In this document: in pieces, positions 9,173 to 17,950 of the stretch | How positions within the stretch are numbered: the first letter of the stretch is position 1 | Layout of the letters: each line of letters starts with the position of its first letter | Source: Paenirhizobium cremeum | GTDB taxonomy: Bacteria; Pseudomonadota; Alphaproteobacteria; Rhizobiales; Rhizobiaceae | Reading direction: 5' to 3' | Length of the DNA stretch: 64,000 nucleotides | Assembly (NCBI RefSeq): GCF_022884085.1 | Contig: NZ_JAGGCS010000002.1 | Location: forward strand, 372,001-436,000 | The notes under the pieces: model-generated | Databases searched by the model: none | What the model saw: only the letters and a program-made list of their open reading frames with translations | Told to the model about the DNA's origin: nothing | Program-made: the position numbers and the translations under genes

Positions 9173-9961
9173 CTACTGCTTCGACAGCTGCACGATGAAC
9201 ATGGAAAAGAGCTCGGACTGGCTTGAGGCTCCGAGCTTCTGATAAATGTTCTTGCGGTGAATCTTGACGGTTCCCTCGGCGATGCTCAGGGTTTCCGCGA
9301 TCGACCGGCTGGAGTGTCCGCGCAGGATGAGCGAGGTGATCTCGATCTCGCGCGGGGTGAGTATGCCGTCGGCCATGACGTCCAGCGTCTGGTTGATCGG
9401 GTCCTCCGCCTTGCGTTTGGTCGTTTCCGCGGCCGCACCGCCCTTGCACCAGTGGGCCTCGATGACGGCGCGCACGACCGGTTCGATCGCCCGCATGGCG
9501 TTGAAGTCGCGCCGCCCGAAGAAGGGTGCGTCTCCCGGACGGGTGAAGCTGATGACGACGGCGCCTGCGCCCGGAGGGCGGCAGACGATGCCGATCTCGT
9601 CGCGGATGCGGGTGCGGCCATAGTGCTGTCGATAATATTCCGTGCTGTAGAACTGGTCCGGCGCCATCTTGCGCAGGTGGCGGACGCCGGTGATCTTCGG
9701 ATCGATTGCGGCAAGATAGAAGGGATCGAGCAGGTAGGGGCCCTGCGCATAGGCGGTGATGACCGTTTTCGCCCGCTCCTTGTCGATGTTGTGATACAGG
9801 CAAACGGGATTTTGCGTGCCCTGGTAGGCAAAGGCCATGGCGATATCGAAGGGTATTTCCTCGGCTATCGCGGACGACAGCTTGCGCGGCAGGTCCGGCG
9901 TCCCGATGGCGCGGATAAAGCCTCCTACCTTTTCATTCCACCTTGCGAACTCGCTCTTCAC
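9173..9961 (-). CDS. LuxR family transcriptional regulator, likely controlling the divergent amine locus
   Basis: 262 residues. The C-terminal LuxR/GerE helix-turn-helix is plain (LTPREIEI near residue 202, then IAETLSIAEGTVKIHRKNIY). The N-terminal 170 residues are a sensor-like domain that does not show the acyl-homoserine-lactone pocket pattern, and no luxI-type gene is near. It is divergent from the glutamine-synthetase-like gene across about 125 bases containing an inverted repeat, so control of that operon is the simplest idea. The effector is unknown. Confidence 0.87.
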   Translation of the reverse strand: MKSEFARWNEKVGGFIRAIGTPDLPRKLSSAIAEEIPFDIAMAFAYQGTQNPVCLYHNIDKERAKTVITAYAQGPYLLDPFYLAAIDPKITGVRHLRKMAPDQFYSTEYYRQHYGRTRIRDEIGIVCRPPGAGAVVISFTRPGDAPFFGRRDFNAMRAIEPVVRAVIEAHWCKGGAAAETTKRKAEDPINQTLDVMADGILTPREIEITSLILRGHSSRSIAETLSIAEGTVKIHRKNIYQKLGASSQSELFSMFIVQLSKQ

Positions 9962-10012
9962 TGTTCCTCCAAGCCTGTGGCCGCGCCGTCCGCCCCCACA
10001 TTCTGCACCTTC

Positions 10013-10028
10013 TATCCCTAACGGGATA
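10013..10028. promoter_or_regulatory. Inverted repeat in the LuxR / glutamine-synthetase-like intergenic region
   Basis: TATCCC-TAAC-GGGATA is a perfect 6-bp-arm inverted repeat between divergent genes. It lies about 58 bases before the plus-strand start and 51 before the minus-strand start, a suitable place for a dimeric regulator. That the LuxR protein binds here is inference. Confidence 0.45.
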
Positions 10029-10086
10029 TTTTCTTGTCTCTTGGCCGGGCGGTAGCGTTCGACAAAACAATAATGGCAGGAACCCG

Positions 10087-11430
10087 ATGCACAAGGCCCG
10101 AAACAATTCGGTTGAGTTCGAGGCGGCCCTTTCAGAAATGGGCGCCAGGTCCGTTCATATCGGCATGATCGATCCGGAAGGCGAATTCCGCGACAAGCTC
10201 GTCCCGGCCGAGAAGGCGGTGAAGCTCGCCAAATCCGGCTATCCCTTCTGCGAAGTGCTCTACTTCTGGGATATCGCCGAGAAGACCTATGCGGAAAGCG
10301 CCTTCATAGATCGTCCGGCCGAGATCTTCACCGACACGCTGCGTCTTTATCCCTTCTCGCCGGCATCCGCGCTTTGCATCGCAGATTTTTCCGGAGAGTT
10401 CGGCGAGCGTTCGCCGCGCAACCTCTGCCTTCGTCTTCTGGACGAGGCGGATAGCATGGGCTTTTCGGTGGCTTCCGCCTTCGAATACGAGTTCTTCCTG
10501 TTTGCCGAGACGCCGGAGACGCTGAAGGCGAAGAAGTATCGCGACCTTACCAGCTTCGCGCAGGGCAACCGCACCTATTCGCTGCAGACGGCCGCCCTTC
10601 ACGGCGACCTGATGGAGGGACTGGCGCAGGCGATGAACGCCATGGAGATCCGGCTCGATGCCATCCACACCGAGCTTGGCCCCGGCTGTTTCGAAGTGCC
10701 GCTGACCTATGCCAGGGGCATCAAGTCGCCCGATGATGCCGCGCTCTTTAAGAATTTCGCCAAGGCTTATTTCTCCCGCAACGGGCTGACGGCCGGCTTC
10801 ATGTCGAAGCTTTCCCCCGATCTGCCGGGCCAGTCGGGCCATCTGCATGTCTCGATGCGCGACAAGCATGGCAATCCAACATTCTCCGACCCGGATTCTC
10901 CGGATGGTCTCAGCCGCACGGGCCGGCATTTCGTCGGCGGTCTCCTGAAGCTGATGCCGGAAACGCTTGCCATGTGCTCGCACACGGTCAATGCCTACAA
11001 GCGGCTGGTGCCGGGCGCCTGGGCGCCGACGGCGGCGAACTGGGGCGTGCAGAACCGGACGTCTGCGGTGCGCATTATCAATGACAGCCCGGAGGCGACC
11101 CGCGTGGAATTCCGCGTGCCCTCCGCCGACGCCAATCCGTATCTCGCCCTGTCGATGTGCCTGGGCGCGGGGCTTTACGGCATCCGAAACGAGATCGAGC
11201 CGCCGCCGGCGAGCGACGAGAACTTCTATCTCGCAATACCCGAGCCGCATGCCGTCTTGCCGGGCGATCTCGGTCAGGCCGCAGACCGCCTCGACCGTAG
11301 CGTGATCGCGCGGGAGACCTTCGGCGATGCCTTCGTTGACAGTTTCGTGACCGGCCGCCGGTTCGAATACCGGGAATACCAGAAGCAGGTCAGCGAATGG
11401 GAGATCCGGCGATATCTCGGCGTCGTCTGA
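10087..11430 (+). CDS. Glutamine synthetase family protein (gamma-glutamyl-amine ligase type)
   Basis: 447 residues. Belongs to the class I glutamine synthetase fold in the PuuA/GlnA-like branch, which ligates glutamate to amines using ATP. Visible metal and substrate blocks: EYEFFLF, ELGPGCFEVP, GQSGHLHVSM, the arginine block NRTSAVRI and EFRVPSADANPYLA. It lacks the adenylylation-loop context of assimilatory GlnA. ATG at 10087 has CAGGAA upstream. It is first gene of a plus-strand series with an ABC importer and an iron alcohol dehydrogenase. Context points to polyamine or amino-alcohol catabolism rather than ammonia assimilation; substrate not provable from sequence. Confidence 0.88.
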   Translation: MHKARNNSVEFEAALSEMGARSVHIGMIDPEGEFRDKLVPAEKAVKLAKSGYPFCEVLYFWDIAEKTYAESAFIDRPAEIFTDTLRLYPFSPASALCIADFSGEFGERSPRNLCLRLLDEADSMGFSVASAFEYEFFLFAETPETLKAKKYRDLTSFAQGNRTYSLQTAALHGDLMEGLAQAMNAMEIRLDAIHTELGPGCFEVPLTYARGIKSPDDAALFKNFAKAYFSRNGLTAGFMSKLSPDLPGQSGHLHVSMRDKHGNPTFSDPDSPDGLSRTGRHFVGGLLKLMPETLAMCSHTVNAYKRLVPGAWAPTAANWGVQNRTSAVRIINDSPEATRVEFRVPSADANPYLALSMCLGAGLYGIRNEIEPPPASDENFYLAIPEPHAVLPGDLGQAADRLDRSVIARETFGDAFVDSFVTGRRFEYREYQKQVSEWEIRRYLGVV

Positions 11431-11483
11431 GGTCCCCTCGTGCGCCACAGCATCGTCAAATTCAAAAAAGAGGGAAAAGGACA

Positions 11484-12641
11484 ATGACAAAAGGAACAGC
11501 AGACATCGGCAATTCTTTGATGGCGGGCTCGGTCTCCCGCCGGTCCGTGCTCAAGGGCATGGGTGGCCTCGGGCTCGCCGCGGCGGGTGGCGGGCTTTTC
11601 GGCATGCCGCGCGGCGCGCAGGCGGCCGAAAGCATCAACTACATGTGCTGGGAAGGCTATAACGCGCCGTCCATCCTCGAACCCTTCCAGAAGGAAAAGG
11701 GCGTTTCCATCTCGGTTGACCTCATCACCGACTCCGCCGGCGGTTTTGCCAAGCTCGCAGCCGGCGCATCGAAGGACTTCGACCTCGTATCCTCCGACAG
11801 CCCGTGGATCGCGCGCATGGGACCGGCCGGCATTTGCCGCTATATCGACGATGCCGACTTTGCCGACCAATATGCGGAATTCTACCCGCAGTTCCGCGCG
11901 CCGTTCGAGCCGCTGCGGTTCGACGGCAAGACCACGGGTCTTCCGACGCGCTGGGGCTGGGTCGGCCCGACCGTCAACACCAAGTTCGACAAGCTCGAGA
12001 CCTGGTCGTCCTACGCGCCGGTGTTCGACAGCGCCTACAAGGACAAGATCTGCCTGCTGGACTGGGGCGATTGGCCGATCATGCCGCTTGCACTTTATGC
12101 AGGTATCAACCCTTACGAGGAACTGGACCAGGCCGCACTCGACGAGGTTCGCAAGGTGCTGCGTGCAGCCTTCAAGAACACCCGCGCTATCGTCGCCGAC
12201 CTCGCGGTCGCCCAGAAGGGCCTGATCGACGGCTCGTTCCGCGCGCTGATCGGCGGCGGCACCTATTGCACCTCATCGCTGCGCCTGCAGGGGCACGACT
12301 ACATCCAGTCGATTGTTCCCGAGCCGAAGAACGGCCTGAAGCAGGGCATCATCTGGATGGAGGCGACCGGCCTCATCGAGAACGGCAAGGACAGCAAGGT
12401 CGCGGCCGACTTCCTGAAATACATCGTTTCGCCTGAAGTCGCCAAGCAACTCGCGATCACGGAAGCGACCTGCAACCTCGTGCCGAACCAGAAGGCCGAG
12501 GCCCTCTTCTCCGACGCCGAGAAGAAGGCCCTGCAGATGGACTATATGTGGACGGCTTGGGATAACAGCCAGTTCCACACCGTTGCGCCGAATGTCGATG
12601 ACATGCTGGCCATCTGGCAGGAAGAGCTCGCCGCGCGCTGA
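11484..12641 (+). CDS. ABC transporter periplasmic substrate-binding protein (PotD/spermidine-putrescine type)
   Basis: 385 residues. Captures the ligand in the periplasm for the importer encoded downstream. The N-terminus has a twin-arginine signal (SRRSVLKG, then a glycine/alanine-rich hydrophobic stretch ending GAQA-AE near residue 50). The mature part starts with INYMCWEGY and carries the PotD-like pattern DLVSSDSPWIARM and the C-terminal YMWTAWD region. Start at 11484 has AGGGAAAAGG just before it. Spacing to the preceding ligase gene is 53 bases, so co-transcription is likely. The ligand is probably a cationic amine, inferred from family and neighbours. Confidence 0.88.
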   Translation: MTKGTADIGNSLMAGSVSRRSVLKGMGGLGLAAAGGGLFGMPRGAQAAESINYMCWEGYNAPSILEPFQKEKGVSISVDLITDSAGGFAKLAAGASKDFDLVSSDSPWIARMGPAGICRYIDDADFADQYAEFYPQFRAPFEPLRFDGKTTGLPTRWGWVGPTVNTKFDKLETWSSYAPVFDSAYKDKICLLDWGDWPIMPLALYAGINPYEELDQAALDEVRKVLRAAFKNTRAIVADLAVAQKGLIDGSFRALIGGGTYCTSSLRLQGHDYIQSIVPEPKNGLKQGIIWMEATGLIENGKDSKVAADFLKYIVSPEVAKQLAITEATCNLVPNQKAEALFSDAEKKALQMDYMWTAWDNSQFHTVAPNVDDMLAIWQEELAAR

Positions 12642-12656
12642 GCCCGTCCGAAGATC

Positions 12657-12690
12657 GCAACCTGCGGCTGCTGCTGCGGGTTGCTTTCGT
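12657..12690 (+). terminator. Hairpin between the binding-protein gene and the ATPase gene (likely partial terminator or mRNA stabiliser)
   Basis: A 9-bp stem (12657-12665 with 12676-12684, one G-T pair) is followed by a T-rich stretch TTTCGTTT. Such structures after binding-protein genes commonly keep that transcript more abundant than the membrane-component part. It sits in a 184-base gap. Confidence 0.45.
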
Positions 12691-12825
12691 TTGTCGAAAT
12701 CCGGCGCAGTCCAAGAAAAGTCCGTGACGGCTTACCGTTCGGGATTGCGCAGAAACAGAGAGATGGAGAATCTCGGGCGTGACCCGCGTCAACCTTGGAT
12801 ACTCCAGAGACAGGGAAGCTGAAGT

Positions 12826-13929
12826 TTGGCCAATCCGATCATTCATGCCGCGAACATCGTCAAGGATTACGGGACGGCGCGCGCGCTGCACGGCGTCTCG
12901 CTTTCGATTGCCGAGGGTGAGTTCGTCGCGCTCGTTGGACCCTCCGGCTGCGGCAAGACCACGCTCCTGAAAATCCTCGCCGGTTTCGAGGACCCGACCG
13001 AAGGCGCGCTCTCCATCGAGGGACGCGACATGGCCGGCGTGCCCGCGGCCAAGCGGCCGACCCGCATGGTGTTCCAGAAGCTGGCGCTCTTTCCGCACAA
13101 GACCGTGGCGGAGAACATCGGCTTTCCGCTGAAGCTTGCCAGGACGGACAAGGCCGAGATCGGGACGCGGGTGCGGGCGATGCTCGACCTCATGCATCTC
13201 AAGCCTGAGTATTTGAACCGCTATCCGGCCCAGCTTTCCGGCGGCGAACAGCAGCGCGTGGCGCTCGCGCGTGCGCTGGTATCGCGTCCGGGCGTGCTTC
13301 TGCTCGACGAGCCGATGAGTGCGCTCGATGCCAAGCTCAAGAAGTCGCTGCAGGCGGAACTGAAGAAGCTGCACCGGGAACTCGGAACGAGCTTCGTTCT
13401 GGTGACGCACGATCTGGAAGAGGCGATGATGCTTGCCGACCGCATCTGCGTCATGCGCGGCGGTCGCGTGGTACAGATCGGCACGCCCTCCGACATCTAT
13501 TACCGTCCCGTCGATACCTTCGTTGCCGGCTTCATCGGCGAAACGAATTTCCTGCCGGTGTCCGTGACCCGCGGCAGCGACGGTTCGGCAACGATTGCAA
13601 GCCCGATTGCCGGCAATGCTCCGGCGGCATTGGCCGAGGGCAATGTCTCGCCCGCCTTCTCCGGCGACGCCGGTTTGCTGCTGGTCCGTCCGGAGACGCT
13701 GCGGCTGGTGCGGGACGATGCCGCGGCGGGCGACTGGCGCATTGCCGGCATCGTCGAGGAATATTTCATCAAGGGGTCGTCCACCCAGTATCGTGTCCGC
13801 ATCGCGGGCCTCGATGCGCCGCTGGTGGTCGATCTTGCCGGTTCTCTGCAACTGCCGGCCGAGGTCGGTGAGGCCGTGCAGGTGGGCTTCCAGCCGGCAC
13901 ATGCGTTTCTTCTGGCGGGGCAGGCATGA
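12826..13929 (+). CDS. ABC transporter ATP-binding protein (PotA type)
   Basis: 367 residues. Drives the importer. Walker A GPSGCGKT is at residues 38-45, the Q-loop is in VFQKLALFPHKT, the signature LSGGEQQRVALARAL and Walker B LLLDEPMSALD follow, and the switch histidine is in LVTHDLEEA. After about 240 there is a TOBE-like regulatory domain. The start is TTG at 12826, preceded at good distance by AGGGAAG; no ATG fits the N-terminus. Its stop overlaps the permease start by 4 bases, indicating translational coupling. Confidence 0.92.
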   Translation: MANPIIHAANIVKDYGTARALHGVSLSIAEGEFVALVGPSGCGKTTLLKILAGFEDPTEGALSIEGRDMAGVPAAKRPTRMVFQKLALFPHKTVAENIGFPLKLARTDKAEIGTRVRAMLDLMHLKPEYLNRYPAQLSGGEQQRVALARALVSRPGVLLLDEPMSALDAKLKKSLQAELKKLHRELGTSFVLVTHDLEEAMMLADRICVMRGGRVVQIGTPSDIYYRPVDTFVAGFIGETNFLPVSVTRGSDGSATIASPIAGNAPAALAEGNVSPAFSGDAGLLLVRPETLRLVRDDAAAGDWRIAGIVEEYFIKGSSTQYRVRIAGLDAPLVVDLAGSLQLPAEVGEAVQVGFQPAHAFLLAGQA

Positions 13930-14804
13930 AGACACAGACCAAGACCTGGAACGATCCGGTTCTGATTGCTGCCGTCGCGCCGCTGGCGGTCGTGATGGTT
14001 GTCTTCTTCGTCATTCCGCTTGCCATGACCGCGATCCTGTCCTTCCAGACGACGCAGTTTTATCGCCTCAACTGGACCTGGGATCTCAAGGTCTGGACGG
14101 AGGTTTTTTCCAAGCCGCATTACTGGACGATCATGATGCGCACGGTGGGCATGGCGCTGATCTGCGTCGTGCTGTGCCTGCTTATCGCCTATCCCGCGGC
14201 CTATGCGCTGGCGACGCGCCTTAAGGCCTATAACGCACAGATCCAGATCCTGATTATCTTCGCCTTCCTGACGGATGCCGTGCTGAAGACGTTCGGCTGG
14301 ATACTGGTGTTGGACAAGAACGGAGTGCTGAACTGGCTTCTGGCCCATCTCGGTTTCGGGCCGGAGGCGACAAACCTGCTCTTCAGCGAGACGGCGACGA
14401 TGATCGGCATGGTCTATAATCTGGCGGTCTATCCCGTCTTCACCATCTACCTGTCGCTGGTCAGGATCGATCGCGACCTGATGCTCGCGTCCTACGACGC
14501 CGGCGCCTCGCGTATCCGCACCTTTTTCGAGGTGACGCTGCCGCTTTCGCGTCCGGGGCTTTCTTCCGGGGCAGTGCTGGTGTTCGTCCTGAGCCTCGGC
14601 GTCTTCCTCGAGCCGAAGGTACTCGGCGGCGGCACCTCGCCGCTGGCTTCGGAGCTGATCCGCCAGAGCTTCGAGACCCGTGTCAACTGGCCGCTCGGTG
14701 CGGCGCTGACGCTGGTGCTGATCACCATCGGCGCCCTGTCGCTGATGCTGGTGCTTGCGATCCTGAAGTTGCGGCAGGCGCGCAGCGTAGAGGTGCTCCT
14801 ATGA
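13926..14804 (+). CDS. ABC transporter permease (PotB type)
   Basis: 292 residues with about six membrane segments, first at residues 15-40. The coupling (EAA) loop is visible as YDAGASRIRTFFEVTLPLSRPG. It forms the membrane channel with the next gene. The start overlaps the ATPase stop (ATGA) and its own stop overlaps the next start the same way, so the three are one translationally coupled unit. Confidence 0.92.
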   Translation: MKTQTKTWNDPVLIAAVAPLAVVMVVFFVIPLAMTAILSFQTTQFYRLNWTWDLKVWTEVFSKPHYWTIMMRTVGMALICVVLCLLIAYPAAYALATRLKAYNAQIQILIIFAFLTDAVLKTFGWILVLDKNGVLNWLLAHLGFGPEATNLLFSETATMIGMVYNLAVYPVFTIYLSLVRIDRDLMLASYDAGASRIRTFFEVTLPLSRPGLSSGAVLVFVLSLGVFLEPKVLGGGTSPLASELIRQSFETRVNWPLGAALTLVLITIGALSLMLVLAILKLRQARSVEVLL

Positions 14805-15637
14805 TGCCGGAGCATTTCAAGAACCGGGCCATCAGTGCGCTGCTTGTCGGCTCGATGCTGGCGTTGCTTGTCTTCCTCTACATCCCCATCGTGACGCTGG
14901 TGGCGTTTTCCTTCACCGGCAGCCGTGTGCTGACGCTGCCGATCGAGAGCCTGTCGCTCGAATGGTATGGCGAGTTGTGGCGGAAACCGGACTTCCTGCC
15001 GGCGGTCATCAATTCGGCCGTGGTCGCGGCGACCACCACCGTTTTCGCGACGCTGCTCGGAACGGCCGGGGCCATCGCCTGGATCCGTTATCGCTTCCGT
15101 ATGCAGCGGGCCTTTCAGGCGCTGACTTTCGCGCCGCTGCTTTTCCCCCAACTGCTGCTCGGCGTAGTCATGCTGCTGTGGTTCTCCGTGCTCGGCAGCT
15201 GGCTCGGTTTTTCCACAGGTCTTGCAACCGTGGTTATCGGTCACATTGTGTATATCACGCCGTTCGCGCTGGTCGTCGTTGCCGTCCAGGTATACGGTTT
15301 CGACGATACATTGGAAGATGCGGCGCGTGATGCGGGAGCGACGAGATACGAAGTGTTTCGCGAAGTGACATTTCCTCTGCTTTGGCCCGGTATTCTTTCC
15401 GCCGCGACTTTCGCCTTCCTGCTGTCATGGGGGAATTTCTATGTATCGTACTCGTTGGCGGGCACGGCGAGAACGCTTCCCGTCTTCGTCTACAGCGGCA
15501 TTGCCGTCGGTTCGTCTCCGATCTACCCGGCGCTTGCCACTTTGAACTTTCTGCCAGCTCTCGGCCTGGTTGTTTTTGCCGAGGTGATGCGTCGGCGCGC
15601 GCTCAAGCGACAGCAGTTTGTCGGAGCGAGCGAATAG
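14801..15637 (+). CDS. ABC transporter permease (PotC type)
   Basis: 278 residues, about six membrane segments. The EAA loop reads DAARDAGATRYEVFREVTFP. It pairs with the preceding permease. The 4-base overlap fixes the start at the first of two adjacent ATGs. The following iron alcohol dehydrogenase begins 28 bases after the stop, so that enzyme is very likely in the same transcript. Confidence 0.92.
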   Translation: MMPEHFKNRAISALLVGSMLALLVFLYIPIVTLVAFSFTGSRVLTLPIESLSLEWYGELWRKPDFLPAVINSAVVAATTTVFATLLGTAGAIAWIRYRFRMQRAFQALTFAPLLFPQLLLGVVMLLWFSVLGSWLGFSTGLATVVIGHIVYITPFALVVVAVQVYGFDDTLEDAARDAGATRYEVFREVTFPLLWPGILSAATFAFLLSWGNFYVSYSLAGTARTLPVFVYSGIAVGSSPIYPALATLNFLPALGLVVFAEVMRRRALKRQQFVGASE

Positions 15638-15665
15638 TACTGCGTAACCGAAGGAGACGTGCATC

Positions 15666-16841
15666 ATGCCGGAGGTGCCTTTTTCGCATCCTGCCGACTG
15701 GAGTTTCCCGACAGCCGTGCGTTTCGGCCCGGGCCGCATAGCCGAACTGGGATCGGTACTAACCGGCCTGGGGCTATCGAGGCCGCTGGTGGTGACCGAT
15801 GCGGGGCTGAAGCTTCTGCCTCCTGTCGATGCGACGCTCGCGGCATTAATCGGTGTGGGGCTGGGGCCCGGGTTCTTTACCGAGGTGAAGCCCAATCCAA
15901 CCGGCAGCAATGTGGAAAACGGCGTCGCCAAGCTCAGGGCGGGCGGCTACGATTCCGTGGTGGCGGTCGGTGGCGGTAGCGCACTGGATGCCGCCAAGGC
16001 CATTGCCCTGATGGCGACGCAGGACCGGCCGATCTGGGATTTCGAGGATATCGGCGACAACTGGAAGCGGGTGAATACCTCGCATCTCATTCCCGTCATA
16101 GCCATTCCGACAACGGCCGGAACCGGCTCGGAACTCGGGCGCTCCTCGGTCATCACCGACGAGCGCGAACATCGCAAGGTCATCATCTTTCATCCGCGCA
16201 TGATGCCGGTGGCGGTCATCATGGACCCGGAACTGACGCTCGGTTTGCCTGCCCATATCACAGCTGCCACCGGCATGGACGCGCTCAGCCATGCGCTGGA
16301 GGCGCTTTCGTCTCCCGCCTTTCATCCGATGGCGGAGGGGGTTGCGCTCAATGCGTTGCGGATCATCCGGCAGTGGCTGCCGGTGGCGGTCGCAGACGGT
16401 TCGAACATCGAGGCGCGCTCGCAGATGCTGGTCGCTTCCGGCATGGGATGCGTCGCGCTACAGAAGGGTCTTGGAGCGGTGCATGCGCTGGCCCACCCGC
16501 TGGGCGCGCTTTATGACGCCCACCACGGTCTGCTGAATGCGGTCCTCATGCCTTATGTGGTGCAATTCAACGCGCCGGCGATTGCAGACAAGCTCGCTTT
16601 GCTCGCCCGCGTCCTGGAATTGCCGGACGAGGGGGCCGGAGCGGTTGTCGAGTGGCTGCATGCGCTGCGCCGTCTGGTCGGCATCGGCGCGACCCTTCGC
16701 GACATCGGTCTCGGCAAGATCGACGTGGAGCGCGTTGCGGCGATGGCGGCGGTCGATCCCTGCGCCAGCGGAAATCCGGTTCCGCTCGATGCGGCCAAGC
16801 TTTCCGTGATCCTGCAGGCCGCCATGACCGGCCGCTTCTGA
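15666..16841 (+). CDS. Iron-containing alcohol dehydrogenase
   Basis: 391 residues, group III metal-dependent dehydrogenase. Interconverts an alcohol and an aldehyde with NAD(P). The nucleotide-binding GGGSALDAAKA and PTTAGTGSE motifs are intact, and metal ligands are seen in GMDALSHALE and in the HALAHPLGALYDAHHG block. It is placed directly behind a PotDABC-type importer and a gamma-glutamyl ligase-like gene. I infer oxidation of an amino-alcohol-derived intermediate, for example a gamma-glutamylated one. The enzyme class is certain; the substrate is not. Confidence 0.9.
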   Translation: MPEVPFSHPADWSFPTAVRFGPGRIAELGSVLTGLGLSRPLVVTDAGLKLLPPVDATLAALIGVGLGPGFFTEVKPNPTGSNVENGVAKLRAGGYDSVVAVGGGSALDAAKAIALMATQDRPIWDFEDIGDNWKRVNTSHLIPVIAIPTTAGTGSELGRSSVITDEREHRKVIIFHPRMMPVAVIMDPELTLGLPAHITAATGMDALSHALEALSSPAFHPMAEGVALNALRIIRQWLPVAVADGSNIEARSQMLVASGMGCVALQKGLGAVHALAHPLGALYDAHHGLLNAVLMPYVVQFNAPAIADKLALLARVLELPDEGAGAVVEWLHALRRLVGIGATLRDIGLGKIDVERVAAMAAVDPCASGNPVPLDAAKLSVILQAAMTGRF

Positions 16842-16897
16842 AAGACGCCGTCGATGGACCGTTTGCAGTCCGTTCGGTGACGGAAGGAGGTAATCAC

Positions 16898-17320
16898 ATG
16901 ACCGCCGTGACAGATGCGGCCATTGCCGTCACGGGCCGGGCCTGCGGTTCCTGCACGCTTTGCTGCTACCTGCCCGATATCGATGAACTCGACAAACCCG
17001 CCAATACGTTCTGCCGCGCTTGCATCGCCGGCAAGGGCTGTTCCGCCTATGAGGCCCGGCCCACCACCTGCCGCGATTTTCTCTGCGCATGGATGTCGGA
17101 TGCGGGGATCGACGAGGCCTGGGAGCCCGCCAGATGCCACATGATGGTCTACCGGCAGGGCATGCAACTCACCGTACTGGTCGATCCGCAGTATCCGCAG
17201 GCCTGGTGTCGCGAGCCCTATCTCGGCCAATTGCAGGCATGGGCGAGGCAGGCGCGGGCCGAAGGCGGCTACGTCATCGTTTATGCCGGCGACGCGCTTT
17301 CCGTGATCGCGGGCGATTGA
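16898..17320 (+). CDS. YkgJ-family cysteine cluster protein (UPF0153 / zinc-iron-chelating domain)
   Basis: 140 residues. Ten or so cysteines make the family pattern: C-x2-C-x2-CC near residue 17, then C-x2-C, C, C-x5-C further on. These are thought to bind zinc or an iron-sulfur centre; function unproven. ATG at 16898 is fixed by a near-perfect GGAAGGAGGT site 6 bases upstream. It follows the dehydrogenase by 56 bases but need not belong to that pathway. Confidence 0.85.
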   Translation: MTAVTDAAIAVTGRACGSCTLCCYLPDIDELDKPANTFCRACIAGKGCSAYEARPTTCRDFLCAWMSDAGIDEAWEPARCHMMVYRQGMQLTVLVDPQYPQAWCREPYLGQLQAWARQARAEGGYVIVYAGDALSVIAGD

Positions 17321-17436
17321 GGCTGCGGGCGCGCGGCGGGCTTCGGCTCCTGCTTCGTTGTTGACGGACCTGATCCGTTCGGCGACCCTCTGTTGTGCCG
17401 CAGGGCGTCCTGCCCTCCGCTTTCAGGGAGAGTTGC

Positions 17437-17655
17437 ATGATGATGGGGTCTTACAGTCTCTGGCACTGGCTGGTTGCCTTTGCCTTCTGGTTCCTGCTGT
17501 TTGGCTGGCCGATCGCGAAGATCCTGCGGAGGGCCGGCTTTTCGGGGTGGTGGGTTTTGCTGAGTTTCGTGCCGTTGGCCAATCTCATCGGCCTATGGGT
17601 GTTCGCTGTTACGCCCTGGCCCAACGTGCCGGACCAGAACAGGCCGTCGGCCTGA
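17437..17655 (+). CDS. Small membrane protein, tryptophan-rich, function unknown
   Basis: 72 residues. Two hydrophobic segments rich in Trp and Phe (about 6-25 and 36-56) with a basic link (KILRRAG) between them. Three consecutive ATGs lie behind an AGGGAG site; I used the first. It looks like a real small gene because of that site and the even hydrophobic pattern, but I do not recognise a named family. Confidence 0.65.
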   Translation: MMMGSYSLWHWLVAFAFWFLLFGWPIAKILRRAGFSGWWVLLSFVPLANLIGLWVFAVTPWPNVPDQNRPSA

Positions 17656-17735
17656 ACCCGGCCCCGCTCCTTCGGGTCAAATGAGGGGCGGCGCTATCTA
17701 CATGAAAGGCTGCGGAAAAATCGGTCCGAAACAAG

Positions 17736-17773
17736 ACAAGGGCTCGCCGATTTTTCGGCAAGCCCTTGTTTTG
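17736..17773. terminator. Intrinsic terminator shared by the small membrane gene and tRNA-Val
   Basis: A 14-bp stem with one mismatch (17736-17750 with 17755-17769) and T-runs on both sides. It sits just after the 3' end of the minus-strand tRNA and after the plus-strand small gene. Confidence 0.75.
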
Positions 17774-17781
17774 AATAGGGA

Positions 17782-17856
<75 letters not shown>

Positions 17857-17950
17857 ATCCGATGGCGGCTTAAGACCACAAAACCCTCCGTCCCGTCAAT
17901 AGGGTTTTTGGGGTTTTGTGAAGAGTTTTTTACAGCCGCTCAGAAACCCC

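Noticed and set aside
9173..9961. Quorum-sensing system at the LuxR gene
   Set aside because: No luxI-type synthase nearby and the N-terminal domain lacks the acyl-homoserine-lactone pocket pattern; position favours control of the amine locus.
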